Shown piece after piece: positions 29,048-38,197 of a stretch of DNA of 64,000 bases. The position numbers were made by a program, and so were the translations under genes. How positions within the stretch are numbered: the stretch's first letter is position 1; every line of letters starts with the position of its first letter. Below the pieces are notes generated by a model. That model made no database searches and was not told the origin of the DNA. It saw nothing but the letters and a program-made list of their open reading frames with translations. This DNA comes from Pseudofrankia sp. DC12 (GTDB taxonomy: Bacteria > Actinomycetota > Actinomycetes > Frankiales > Frankiaceae): contig NZ_KQ031391.1 of NCBI RefSeq assembly GCF_000966285.1, forward strand, positions 1,822,640 through 1,886,639, read 5' to 3'.

Positions 29048-29117
29048 GGTCGGGCGCTCAGCGCCCGACCGGGCGTTTGGGCAGAGGGCGCTCAGCGCCC
29101 TTTCTGCCCAAACGCCC
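29048..29117. repeat. bipartite palindromic repeat, copy C (overlaps ffh stop)
   Basis: GGTCGGGCGCT-C-AGCGCCCGACC (29048-29070) directly abuts a second long hairpin (29071-29117) whose arms GGGCGTTTGGGCAGA/TCTGCCCAAACGCCC enclose another GGGCGCT-C-AGCGCCC. The last codons and the TGA stop of ffh (29092-29094) lie inside the second palindrome; TGA is read across the core centre. The element therefore contributes the C-terminal residues of Ffh. Confidence 0.88.
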
Positions 29118-30642
29118 CTGGCTTGAGCAGGGCACTCAGGTCGACGTCGCCGAGGTCGCTGGGGGGTGGGCCGGCGGGGAGGCCACCGAGGCCGGGAGCC
29201 CCGCCGCCGGGCTGCTTGTTCTTCGCCTGGGCCGCCTGAGCGGCGCGCGCCGCCGGGTTGCCCTTCTTGCTCGCGCCCTTGCCCTTCTTCGTCTGCTTAC
29301 GGGCCTGGGCGCCCTTGCCACGGCCCATACCGGGGAAACCCGCGCCGCCCGCCATCTGGCGCATCATCTTGCGCGCCTCGGCGAACCGGTCGAGCAACTG
29401 GTTGACCTCGGTCACGGTCACGCCGGAACCGCGGGCGACCCGCTCCTTGCGGGTCTTCTGCAGGATGCCCGGATCACGCCGCTCGCCCGGCGTCATCGAC
29501 CGGATGATGGCGACGACCCGGTTGACGTCCCGGTCGTCTACCTGCGCCAGCTGTTCCTTCATCTGGCCCATACCGGGCAGCATCCCGAGCAGGTTGCCGA
29601 TCGGCCCGAGTTTCTGGACCTGGAGCATCTGGTTGAGGAAGTCCTCGAGGGTGAACTCCGACGCGGCCATCTTCCGCGCCATCTCTTCGGCTTCCGACTG
29701 ATCGAAGGCCTGCTCGGCCTGCTCGATCAGGGTCAGCACGTCACCCATGCCGAGGATGCGCGACGCCATCCGCTCGGGGTGGAAGACGTCGAAGTCGCCG
29801 AGCGCCTCGCCGGTCGAGGCGAACATGATCGGCCGGCCGGTCACATGAGCGACCGACAAGGCGGCGCCGCCGCGGGCGTCGCCGTCGAGCTTGGTCAGCA
29901 CCACGCCGCTGAAGCCGACGCCGTCGAGGAAGGCCATCGCCGTGGAGACGGCGTCCTGGCCGACCATCGCGTCGACGACGAAGAGGATCTCGTCGGGCTT
30001 GACGACGTCCCGGATATCGGCCGCCTGCTCCATCAGTTCCTGGTCGACGCCGAGGCGCCCGGCGGTGTCGACCACCACCACGTCGAACACATTGCGGCGG
30101 GCGTGCGCGATCGCGTCGCGGGCGACGGCGACCGGGTCACCGATCCCGTTGCCCGGCTCCGGCGCGAACACCTCGACCCCGGCGCGCGCACCGACCACCT
30201 GCAGCTGGTTGACGGCGTTCGGGCGCTGCAGGTCGGCGGCGACCAGCATCGGGGTGTGGCCCTGCTTCTTCAGCCACATTCCGAGCTTGCCGGCGAGCGT
30301 CGTCTTTCCGGTGCCCTGGAGGCCCGCGAGCAGGATGACCGTCGGGGGCGTCTTGGCGAGCCGGATGTTCGCCGTCTGGCCACCGAGGATGCCGACGAGC
30401 TCCTCGTTGACGATCTTGATGACCTGCTGGGCCGGGTTCAGCGCCTGGCTGACCTCGACGCCGCGAGCCCGCTCCTTGATCGCGGCGACGAAGGCGCGCA
30501 CGACCGGCAGCGCGACGTCGGCCTCGAGCAGCGCGACCCGGATCTCGCGCGCGGTCGCGTCGATGTCGGCCTCGGACAGCCGGCCCCGGCCGCGCAGCGA
30601 CTTGAAGACCGTCTCGAGTCGGCTGGACAGGGTGTCGAACAC
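29092..30642 (-). CDS. ffh: Signal recognition particle protein Ffh
   Basis: The 516-residue GTPase binds signal sequences and 4.5S RNA and docks on FtsY. N and G domains carry GLQGTGKTTL, DTAGRLGVDQ and TKLDGDARGG; the Met-rich M domain includes MGQMKEQL and RSMTPGER...KERVARGSG. A Gly/Lys/Ala-rich tail follows. The GTG at 30642 is preferred: GGAG is 7 bases upstream and it gives the family start (M)FDTLSSRLETVF; the GTG two codons earlier sits too close to that site. The C-terminal end is formed by a palindromic repeat. Confidence 0.95.
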   Translation of the reverse strand: MFDTLSSRLETVFKSLRGRGRLSEADIDATAREIRVALLEADVALPVVRAFVAAIKERARGVEVSQALNPAQQVIKIVNEELVGILGGQTANIRLAKTPPTVILLAGLQGTGKTTLAGKLGMWLKKQGHTPMLVAADLQRPNAVNQLQVVGARAGVEVFAPEPGNGIGDPVAVARDAIAHARRNVFDVVVVDTAGRLGVDQELMEQAADIRDVVKPDEILFVVDAMVGQDAVSTAMAFLDGVGFSGVVLTKLDGDARGGAALSVAHVTGRPIMFASTGEALGDFDVFHPERMASRILGMGDVLTLIEQAEQAFDQSEAEEMARKMAASEFTLEDFLNQMLQVQKLGPIGNLLGMLPGMGQMKEQLAQVDDRDVNRVVAIIRSMTPGERRDPGILQKTRKERVARGSGVTVTEVNQLLDRFAEARKMMRQMAGGAGFPGMGRGKGAQARKQTKKGKGASKKGNPAARAAQAAQAKNKQPGGGAPGLGGLPAGPPPSDLGDVDLSALLKPGAFGQKGR

Positions 30643-31249
30643 GCGCACACTCCGGAATCACGGGCCCGCGCTGGGACGCGTCGGGTTGCCGAGGGTCGGG
30701 CCACCGAGGGTAGGGCTTGCCGCCGTCCACCCGCCGACCCCGGCACCGCCAGCGCGCGCGGACCGCGGGCAGGCCCCGGGCTGGAGCTCAGGCGGGGCCT
30801 CGGACAACATCGGAACGGACAGTCCTAGGGTACGCACCCAGACCAACGCTCGCCCCGACAGTCGGCCCGAACGACCTCGGCCGGCCAAGCCAGAAGAATC
30901 CGACCACGGCCCAGGCCCTGGCTTGGCCCTCCGCGGCTGTCCGCGGTCCGGCGAGGTATGCCGCACGGACCCGGACCTGGCGGGTGATCGCCAGCCGGGT
31001 CCGCCCTCTTCGTTGAGGAGGGCGGAACACCTCGCCGGACGCTGGTGTCCCGTCGCGGGCAGGGCCACGGGACGGGATCCTGGCGGAGGCACGTGGCGCG
31101 GTCAGCAGGCCAAAGAAGACCGCCGGAAAATGCTAGATCGGGTTGCCTGCCGATGGAAAGCCCCATCGGCACGTCGGCGTGTCCCAGGACACATCCGTCT
31201 TATCGGTCGCGGAGCACCCAAGACAGGCGTGCAGCGCGTCGCGTCCGGG
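30643..31249. other. gene-free gap between ffh and ftsY
   Basis: About 600 bases without a supported gene. A hairpin CCGCCCTC/GAGGGCGG (about 31001-31025) lies 225 bases past the ftsY stop and could be a terminator, but has no T-tract. No tRNA, small RNA or known riboswitch was recognised. Confidence 0.5.
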
Positions 31250-32452
31250 CTATCGGACGGGGTCACCGAGTAGCGCGTCGACGAAGCCCTCGGGCTCGAA
31301 GGGCGCGAGATCATCCGGGCCCTCGCCGAGCCCGACCAGCTTCACCGGAACACCCAGCTCCCGCTGCACCGCGATCACGATACCGCCCTTCGCGGTGCCA
31401 TCGAGCTTCGTGAGCGCGACGCCGGTGATGTCGACGGCCTCGGTGAAGACCCGCGCCTGGGTCAGCGCGTTCTGCCCGGTGGTCGCGTCGAGGACGAGGA
31501 TCACCTCGTCGACCGGGCTCTGCTTGGTGACGACTCGTTTGATCTTCGAGAGCTCGTCCATCAGGCCCACTTTGGTGTGCAGCCGGCCAGCCGTGTCGAT
31601 CAGGACGACGTCGGCGCCGTCCGCGATCCCGCGCTTGACCGCGTCGAAGGCGACCGACGCCGGGTCGCCCCCCTCGGCCCCGCGCACGGTGACGGCGCCG
31701 ACCCGGCCGCCCCAGGTCTCCAGCTGGTCCGCCGCAGCCGCGCGGAACGTGTCGGCGGCGCCGAGCACGACGGACTTCCCGTCGGCGACCAACAGCCGGG
31801 CGATCTTGCCGCAGGTGGTGGTCTTGCCGGTCCCGTTGACGCCGACGACGAGGAGAACACCCGGCCGGCCGTCGGCGGCCATGCGCAGCGACCGGTCGGC
31901 GGTCGTGCCGATCTGGGCGAGCAGCTCGTCGCGCAGCATGTCCCGCACGTCCGACCAGCTGCGCGCGCCGAGCACCGCGGTGCGTTCCTTGAGCGCCGCC
32001 ACGAGCTCACTCGTGGCGGCGACGCCTACGTCGGCGAGCAGCAAGGTCGACTCCACGTCTTCCCAGTCCTCGTCGGTCAGGTCGTCCCCCGACAGCAGCG
32101 CGAGCAGACCGCGCCCGAACGACGACTGCGAGCGGGCGAGCCGGGCCCGCAGCCGCACGAGCCGACCCGCCGACGGCGCCGGGATCTCGTGCGCCGGAGG
32201 CGCGGCCACGACCTCGACCTCGTCGGCCGCGGTGCGCGCGGCTGGCGCGGCCGGCCGCTCCAGCAGCCCGACACCGCCCGACGGCTCGCCGCCTGCCTGC
32301 TCGACGGCGGGTTTCTCGCCGGACGGCAGGGTCTCGGCACCGGCCCGGGTGCTTGGCAGCCGGCCGCGCCTACGCACGGCGTTCCCGACCAGCGCGCCAA
32401 TCGTGGCGACCAGGACGACGGCGATCGCGATGATCAGGTAGACGTACTCCAC
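31250..32452 (-). CDS. ftsY: Signal recognition particle receptor FtsY
   Basis: The 400-residue GTPase receives SRP-ribosome complexes at the membrane. It starts with an N-terminal membrane segment (VYLIIAIAVVLVATIGALVG), then an acidic/Pro-rich linker and the NG domain: GVNGTGKTTTCGKIA, DTFRAAAADQLE, DTAGRLHTKVGLM, TKLDGTAKGG and GLGEGPDDLAPF. The GTG at 32452 follows GGAAGGA. It lies between smc and ffh, with a palindromic repeat in the smc-ftsY gap. Confidence 0.96.
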   Translation of the reverse strand: MEYVYLIIAIAVVLVATIGALVGNAVRRRGRLPSTRAGAETLPSGEKPAVEQAGGEPSGGVGLLERPAAPAARTAADEVEVVAAPPAHEIPAPSAGRLVRLRARLARSQSSFGRGLLALLSGDDLTDEDWEDVESTLLLADVGVAATSELVAALKERTAVLGARSWSDVRDMLRDELLAQIGTTADRSLRMAADGRPGVLLVVGVNGTGKTTTCGKIARLLVADGKSVVLGAADTFRAAAADQLETWGGRVGAVTVRGAEGGDPASVAFDAVKRGIADGADVVLIDTAGRLHTKVGLMDELSKIKRVVTKQSPVDEVILVLDATTGQNALTQARVFTEAVDITGVALTKLDGTAKGGIVIAVQRELGVPVKLVGLGEGPDDLAPFEPEGFVDALLGDPVR

Positions 32453-32616
32453 AGCCCGATCCTTCCAGCCCCGGCAAGCCCGAGCCCGCCGGGGCACAAG
32501 CGCGGCGCGCGACCACTCACTGCAACCCGCAACCGATCAGCGCATCCCAGCCATGACGCCGACCATCGTGCATCCCCGGCCACAAGTCTCCGGGCAAGCC
32601 CCGAGCCAGGGTGGGA

Positions 32617-32677
32617 GGGCGCTCAGCGCCCGACGGTCGGGTGGCCGGAACGGGCGCTGAGCGCCCGTTCCGGCCAC
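32617..32677. repeat. bipartite palindromic repeat, copy D
   Basis: GGGCGCT-C-AGCGCCC (32617-32631) is followed by a perfect 37-base hairpin (32641-32677) with 18-base arms and a single G at the centre; the arm ends in the same GGGCGCT core. Seven bases later comes CTA, the TAG stop of smc on the minus strand. Preceded by GGGAGGGCG as in the other copies. Confidence 0.9.
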
Positions 32678-32683
32678 TCGTCC

Positions 32684-35600
32684 CTAAGCCGAGGCGCGCT
32701 CGCGGAGGCGCTGGCTGATCACCGTGGTCACGCCGTCGCCGCGCATCGACACCCCGTACAGCGCGTCCGCGATCTCCATCGTCCGCTTCTGGTGGGTGAT
32801 GATGATCAGTTGGGACTTCTGCCGCAGGCCCTCGACGGCGTTCAGCAGCCGGCCCAGGTTGCGGTCGTCGAGCGCCGCCTCGACCTCGTCGAGCACGTAG
32901 AACGGCGAAGGCCGTGCCCGGAAGATCGCCAGCAGGAGAGCAAGCGCCGTGAGCGAGCGTTCCCCGCCGGACAGTAGCGACAGTCGCTTGACCTTCTTGC
33001 CCGGCGGACGGGCCTCGACCTCAATGCCGGTGGCCAGCATGTCCTCGGGATCGGTGAGCACCAGCCTGCCCTCACCGCCGGGGAACAGCGTGTCGAAGAC
33101 GACTTCGAACTCACGTGCGGTGTCGTGGAACGCGGCCGCGAACACCTCGCGAACCCGCGAGTCGACCTCGTCGACGACCAGCAGCAGGTCACGGCGGGTG
33201 TTCTTGATGTCGTCCAGCTGGGCCGAGAGGAACGCGGCCCGCTCCTGCAGCGCCTCGAACTCCTCCAGCGCCAGCGGGTTGATCCTCCCGAGCCGGGTCA
33301 GCTGCTTCTCGGCCGTCGCGAGCCGCGCCGACTGCTCGGCCCGGTCGTAGGGCCGCTGTGCGCCGCCCTCCTCGTCTGGCGGAACCGGCAGTTCTGGGCC
33401 GTACTCCGCGACCAGGTCGTCGGCGGCGATGCCGTGCTCCTCCAGCGCCTTGGCCTCCAGGGCCTCGGAGCGCAGCCGCTTGGCCTCGCGGGCCAACTCG
33501 TCGCGGTGCGCCTCGTCCCGCAGTGCGGCGAGCGCCGTCGCATAGGCGCGGACCCGGTCGCGGACGCCGGAAAGCTCGGTGTCGGTGGCCCGCCGGGCCG
33601 CGTCGGTCCGTTCCCGTTCCGCGGCGGCACCGGCCAGCGACGTCTCGCAGGCCGCGAGCGCGTCCTGCGCGACCTCGGCGACCGAGGAAGCAATCTTGGC
33701 CTGCTGCTCGCGCAGCGCCCGGGTCCGGGCGGCGGCCGCGCGGGCGGCTCGTTCCTGCCCGGCCTGGCGGACAAGCGCGTCCGCCCGGCCGGCGAGGCCA
33801 CGGGCCCGCTCCTCGGCGGTACGCACCGCGAGCCGGGCCTCGACCTCCTCGCCGCGCACGGCGGCGGTCGCGGCGACCAGCCGGTCCCGCTCGTCCGCGG
33901 GACGGTCCTCCCCGTCCGGCTCGTCGTCGCTCGCCGACAGTTGGGCCTCGAGCTCCCCGAGCGCGCCATACGCCTGGTCGCGGGCGGCCTCGGCGGCGAG
34001 TCGGTTGCGTTCCAGCCGGCTGATCTCACCCGCGACGGAGCCACGCCCCCGGTCCAGCTGGGCGAGCTGCTCCGCCAGTGCCCGGTGACGGGCGTTCGCG
34101 GCCGAGCGGCCGGAGCTGGCCGCGTCGATCGCGGCCCGCGTCCTGGCGACCTCCTCGCGGGCGGGCTCCATAGCGCCGCGCGCGGCGTCGGCCCTGGCCG
34201 CCGCCGTGTCCATCGCGCCCGCTGCCTCGTCGGCGGCGGCGGCGAGCTCCAGCAGCGACGGCGCGTGCGCGCTGCCGCCGATGGCTGCGGGCGGGCCCAG
34301 CACGTCCCCGTCGCGGGTGACCATGGCGAGAGCGGGGCGCAGCCCGGCGAGCTTCGCGGCGTCGGAAAGGTCGTCGACGACGACCACCGCGCCGAGGATG
34401 GCGGCGACGGCCGGAGCGAACCGCTCGTCCACCACCCGGACCAGGTCGAGCGCGGCGACCGCCCCCGACGGCAGCTCCGTCGGCCGACTCGGGGCGGGCG
34501 GCGCCGGCGACGCGGGCACGAACGCGGCCCGGCCCGCCTCAGCGGACCGCAGCCAGCGCAGCGCAGTGACGACGTCGTCGACGGACCCGACGGCGAGCGC
34601 GTCGGCCGCCTGGCCGAGCGCGGCGGCGATCGCCACCTCCGCTCCGGGGGTGACCGCGAGAATGGTCGCGAGCCGGCCGACGACCTGGATCGGCGTGTCG
34701 GGCGGGGCCGGGGCCGGGGCCACAACCTTGCCTTTGGCCGCTTTGCCCCCGCTGCCCGGCTTGCCGGACGCGGCCTTGTCCGGCCCGCTCCCCTCCGGGC
34801 CCTCGGCCGCACCCGGTCCGGAGGTGGCGGTGAGCAGCGCGGCCGCGCCGTCCGCCGGCGAGAGCGACAGCGACAGCGCCTCCCGGCGGGCCGCGGCCGA
34901 CGCGCGGTCCCGGTCCGCAGCCCGTTCGGCCGAGCGCAGCGCCTCCAGCCGCTCGTTCGCGGCGGTGTGCAGGACCACGGCCGACTCGTGCCGTTCGGCC
35001 AGTTCCTCCCGCTCGGCCTCGATCCGGGCGAGCTCGGTGTCCAGGGCGGTACGGGAGCCGCTCGCCTCGGCGTCGCGTGCCTGCGCCGCGTCCAGGGCCT
35101 CGGTCAGCCGGACGATGTCCGCCTCGGCGGAGCCAGCCCGAGAGCGGGCGGCCTCGACCTTGCCGGCGAGCCGGGCGATGCCCTCCCGCCGGGCGGCGGC
35201 CGCGCGGCTGGCGGCCAGGAGCGCCTGCTCCTCGGCGGCGAGCGCACGTTCGAGCTCGGCCCGCCGGTCGATGACGTCGGCCTGCGTGTCGCGATCCCGG
35301 TCGAGGCGGACGAGCAGCGCCGCCTCCCGCTCCCGGACGGCCGCGGCCTCCTGCTCCAGCTCTTCCGGGTCACGCCCGCCGCGGGCGGCCTGGGCGCCGG
35401 CCCGCAGCAGCCGGGCCCGCTCGGAGGCGAGCTGGCCGGTACCGCGCAGGCGCTCGCGCACGCCCGACAGGGCGTACCAGGTCTCCTGCGCGGCTGCGGC
35501 CCGCGGGACCAGCCGGGCCAGCTCCTGCTCCAGCGCGCCTTCCCGCTCGACGGCGGCGGCGTGGGCGCCCTCGGTCTCGGTGAGCTTGGCCCGGACGGTC

Positions 35601-36346
35601 TCCTCATCGGCGATGTCCGCGGCGAGCTCCACCCGGGCGGTGACCAGGTCGTCGGCGAGCAGCCGCAGCCGGGCGTCGCGCAGGCTGGCCTGGATGGCGC
35701 CGGCCTTGCGGGCGATCTCGGCCTGCCGGCCGAGCGGGCCGAGCTGGCGGCGCAGCTCGGCGGACAGGTCGGACAGCCGGGTCAGGTTGGCCGCCATCGC
35801 CTCCAGCTTGCGCAGCGCCTTCTCTTTGCGCTTGCGGTGCTTCAGGACGCCGGCCGCCTCCTCGATGAACGCGCGGCGTTCCTCGGGACTCGCGTGCAGC
35901 ACCGCGTCGAGCTGGCCCTGGCCGACGATGACGTGCAGCTCGCGCCCGATGCCCGAGTCGCTCATCAGCTCCTGGATGTCCAGCAGCCGGCAGGACGTGC
36001 CGTTGATCGTGTACTCGCTCTGGCCGCTGCGGAACATCAGCCGGCCGACGGTGACCTCGCTGTACGCGATCGGCAGCGCACCGTCGGAGTTGTCGATCGT
36101 GAGCAGCACCTCGGCACGACCGAGCGCCGGGCGCGAGGGGGTGCCGGCGAAGATGACGTCCGACATCGTGCCGCCGCGCAGTGCCTTCGCGCCCTGCTCG
36201 CCGAGGACCCACGCCATCGCGTCGACGACATTGCTCTTGCCCGAGCCGTTCGGGCCCACGACGCAGGTGATCCCGGGTTCGAGGCGCAGCGTGGTCGAAC
36301 TCGCGAAGGACTTGAAGCCCCGCAGTGTCAGGCTCTTGAGGTACAC
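32684..36346 (-). CDS. smc: Chromosome segregation protein SMC
   Basis: The 1220-residue ATPase compacts and segregates the chromosome with ScpA/ScpB. The head starts VYLKSLTLRGFKSFA with Walker A GPNGSGKSN; two long Ala/Glu/Arg coiled coils flank a hinge (about residues 515-680, QVVGRLATILAVTPG...DLVRVVDERFAPAVAAILG). The C-terminal head has the signature LLSGGERSLTALAL and Walker B FYVLDEVEAALDD. Just before the hinge is a Gly/Lys/Pro-rich stretch of about 45 residues that would interrupt the coil. The GTG at 36346 follows GGAGAT and gives the family start. Confidence 0.96.
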   Translation of the reverse strand: MYLKSLTLRGFKSFASSTTLRLEPGITCVVGPNGSGKSNVVDAMAWVLGEQGAKALRGGTMSDVIFAGTPSRPALGRAEVLLTIDNSDGALPIAYSEVTVGRLMFRSGQSEYTINGTSCRLLDIQELMSDSGIGRELHVIVGQGQLDAVLHASPEERRAFIEEAAGVLKHRKRKEKALRKLEAMAANLTRLSDLSAELRRQLGPLGRQAEIARKAGAIQASLRDARLRLLADDLVTARVELAADIADEETVRAKLTETEGAHAAAVEREGALEQELARLVPRAAAAQETWYALSGVRERLRGTGQLASERARLLRAGAQAARGGRDPEELEQEAAAVREREAALLVRLDRDRDTQADVIDRRAELERALAAEEQALLAASRAAAARREGIARLAGKVEAARSRAGSAEADIVRLTEALDAAQARDAEASGSRTALDTELARIEAEREELAERHESAVVLHTAANERLEALRSAERAADRDRASAAARREALSLSLSPADGAAALLTATSGPGAAEGPEGSGPDKAASGKPGSGGKAAKGKVVAPAPAPPDTPIQVVGRLATILAVTPGAEVAIAAALGQAADALAVGSVDDVVTALRWLRSAEAGRAAFVPASPAPPAPSRPTELPSGAVAALDLVRVVDERFAPAVAAILGAVVVVDDLSDAAKLAGLRPALAMVTRDGDVLGPPAAIGGSAHAPSLLELAAAADEAAGAMDTAAARADAARGAMEPAREEVARTRAAIDAASSGRSAANARHRALAEQLAQLDRGRGSVAGEISRLERNRLAAEAARDQAYGALGELEAQLSASDDEPDGEDRPADERDRLVAATAAVRGEEVEARLAVRTAEERARGLAGRADALVRQAGQERAARAAAARTRALREQQAKIASSVAEVAQDALAACETSLAGAAAERERTDAARRATDTELSGVRDRVRAYATALAALRDEAHRDELAREAKRLRSEALEAKALEEHGIAADDLVAEYGPELPVPPDEEGGAQRPYDRAEQSARLATAEKQLTRLGRINPLALEEFEALQERAAFLSAQLDDIKNTRRDLLLVVDEVDSRVREVFAAAFHDTAREFEVVFDTLFPGGEGRLVLTDPEDMLATGIEVEARPPGKKVKRLSLLSGGERSLTALALLLAIFRARPSPFYVLDEVEAALDDRNLGRLLNAVEGLRQKSQLIIITHQKRTMEIADALYGVSMRGDGVTTVISQRLRERASA

Positions 36347-37304
36347 GGATCTCCGCGGCGATGGCGACGGTCGTGACGGGCGGCGCGACCGGCACGGAGC
36401 GCGACGTAGGTCGCTGCCCCGCGGCGAACCCGGCACGCCGGGCGACGAGGTGACCGGTTGGGGACCAACCGGGCCAGCGCCGCCGGTAGCGGGTTTCCGA
36501 GCCGCGGGCCCACGATATCCGCGAACTCACTGTCACGAACAGGACACGCCGCTGCGCGTGAAGTGGAGACAGAACGCGATAGTGTGCGCGAGACCACCAC
36601 TCGGACCTCGACGCCCCACTAGTCGCCGGACACAGTGGGGGCGATCCCCAACACGCCGCCGAAAAAACGTGCCAAGACCAACGGAACCCGGCATTATCTA
36701 GCGAACCGTCGATGACCAGGGGCCGAACACGATCTGACCTGGCAGGGAAGAGTTGTGGGACCTGTGGGTGTTGGCGGTCGGCAACAAGGTATGACCCAGC
36801 CGGGGAGGGTACCTCCGGACGGACCACCGCTGGCGACGGGAGGCCAACGAGCAGACCACTCCCAACCTGCTTCCGGCAGGCCAAGCTGAACCCCTGGACG
36901 CGACGGCCCCGCAGGGCGAAGTCCACGAGTCAGGGGGCGAGAGCGGAACGCATCCAGGGACTGGACGGTCCACCGCCCGATGTCGATAGAGACCGACTCG
37001 ACCACGTGTCGGTCTGATCGCGGGCGCGGCCCAGCGCCGTGCCCGCCTGGCTACCGGCCAGAGCCGGAGCGCCAAGCGGAACCTTCCACGTTGAAACGGA
37101 CCTACGCCCGTCGGAATGGAAGGAAGGCAGGCCGACGTCTCTGGTCGCCGAAGGACGCCGCCCACGTCGAGGCCTGACGATGCAGGGCGGCTCGCCGCCC
37201 GATCGAGAGATCCCGGCCTCGGAGCAGAGGGTCTTTCGCGAGACGACTGAGTCAGTGGTCCAGCCTGCCAGCCAGAGCGGCAAGCAGGCGATCCGCCGCT
37301 CAGA
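36347..37304. other. long gene-free gap upstream of smc
   Basis: Nearly 960 bases with no supported gene; possible reading frames on both strands are low-complexity and unlike known proteins. Base composition is less GC-rich than the genes around it, with an A/T-rich patch near 36660-36705 (ACATTATCTAG-like) that reads GATAAT on the minus strand and could be a promoter for smc, far from its start. An 8-base inverted repeat CCGGTTGG/CCAACCGG is at 36452-36470. It could hold regulatory RNA or decayed DNA. Confidence 0.5.
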
Positions 37305-37499
37305 TCAGGTCAGGACGGGCTCTGCTTCCAGCTCGCGGACGTCCTCCGGGACGTCAACGCCAACGAGCGCGTCGTTGACGGCACGCGTACGGGCAAGCTC
37401 AGCCTCGAGCTCGGCTACGCGGGCACGCAGCCGACGTACCTCGTACGAGAGCCGGAGGTCGTTGCCGGAGCCGACGTGGCCGAAAAGGGCCTTCGCCAT
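37305..37499 (-). CDS. Small conserved coiled-coil protein
   Basis: The 64-residue protein starts MAKALFGHVGSGNDLRLSYE and continues as a short heptad-type coil VRRLRARVAELEAELARTRAVND with an acidic tail. I recall similar MAKAL-GHVG proteins widely in Streptomyces and relatives, with no known function. The ATG follows GTGGAGGACC, a good ribosome site. The coil suggests self-association. The 316 bases upstream to acyP (37500-37815) hold nothing recognisable. Confidence 0.75.
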   Translation of the reverse strand: MAKALFGHVGSGNDLRLSYEVRRLRARVAELEAELARTRAVNDALVGVDVPEDVRELEAEPVLT

Positions 37500-37815
37500 G
37501 GTGATGGTCCTCCACGATGAGTGACCTTGCGGGGTGTTGGGCGCGACAAAACCGGGACGAATCCCAGTCAGGCCGTCCCCGTCCAACCATCGGTGCAACT
37601 CCACCTCTGGTCTGCTCCTCCGATGCGCGTCAACTCGTGCCGCACACGTGGGCGGAGTACGCCCCAAAGAATGCCCTAAGCCTCTCACACCCCGTCACCG
37701 AAAGTCAAGAGCATGCCACGGCTGGGGCCCGTAGCCCTGCGACACCGGCAACCTCGGCCCCGATCCGGGGTTGCCGTCAGACCTGTCCGACCAGGTCATC
37801 GGGGGTGCAGCCGGC

Positions 37816-38172
37816 TCAGCGGCGGACAAATCCGGCCAGCCCGCCCGTGGCCGGACCGATCACGTGTTCTACCCGGTCCGTCCGCCCCGGGGTGTGTCCG
37901 GTTACTAGGAGTTCCAGCAGTGCGCGGCAGGCCTCGGCCGGGCCCTCTGCGATCACGTCGACGCCTCCATCCGGACGGTTGGTCGCCGAGCCGACCAGCC
38001 CGAGCCGCCGGCCCTTCGTACGTACGTAGTCCCGGAAACCGACGCCCTGCACCAGGCCGAACACGGATGCGGTCAGCCGGACCGCCTCGGTCGACCCGGC
38101 CGAGGCCGCGTCCGCTGTGTCCGACGTCGCGCTTTGGCTGGGCCGCGTCGGCTTCTGAGGAAGGTCATTCAT
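37816..38172 (-). CDS. acyP: Acylphosphatase
   Basis: The 118-residue enzyme hydrolyses acyl phosphates. The core reads LTASVFGLVQGVGFRDYV with the catalytic Arg in GVGFR, then LGLVGSATNRPDGGVDVIAEG with the catalytic Asn. The first 30 residues are a Ser/Thr/Ala-rich extension. The ATG at 38172 is one option; an ATG eight codons upstream (38196) is the other. A TACCCT -10-like element nine bases before 38172 would give an almost leaderless mRNA. acyP often sits near smc and mutM in actinobacteria. Confidence 0.9.
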   Translation of the reverse strand: MNDLPQKPTRPSQSATSDTADAASAGSTEAVRLTASVFGLVQGVGFRDYVRTKGRRLGLVGSATNRPDGGVDVIAEGPAEACRALLELLVTGHTPGRTDRVEHVIGPATGGLAGFVRR

Positions 38173-38180
38173 CGGCACGG

Positions 38181-38189
38181 TAGGGTACT
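38181..38189. promoter_or_regulatory. shared divergent -10 elements, near-leaderless starts
   Basis: The nine bases TAGGGTACT contain TAGGGT on the plus strand and TACCCT on the minus strand, both TANNNT-type -10 boxes. The lipoprotein GTG starts 11 bases after one and the acyP ATG 9 bases after the other, distances expected for nearly leaderless transcripts, which are common in actinobacteria. No good -35 was seen on either side, so this is a suggestion. Confidence 0.3.
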
Positions 38190-38197
38190 GAGCCATC

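Noticed and set aside
33125-36376. 1083-codon open frame antisense to smc
   Set aside because: High-GC shadow frame: rich in Arg/Gly/Ala with no domain, fully overlapping a clear SMC gene.
36694-37283. Short overlapping frames on the minus strand upstream of smc
   Set aside because: Trp/Arg/Pro-rich, mutually overlapping in different frames, no ribosome sites, no recognisable motif.
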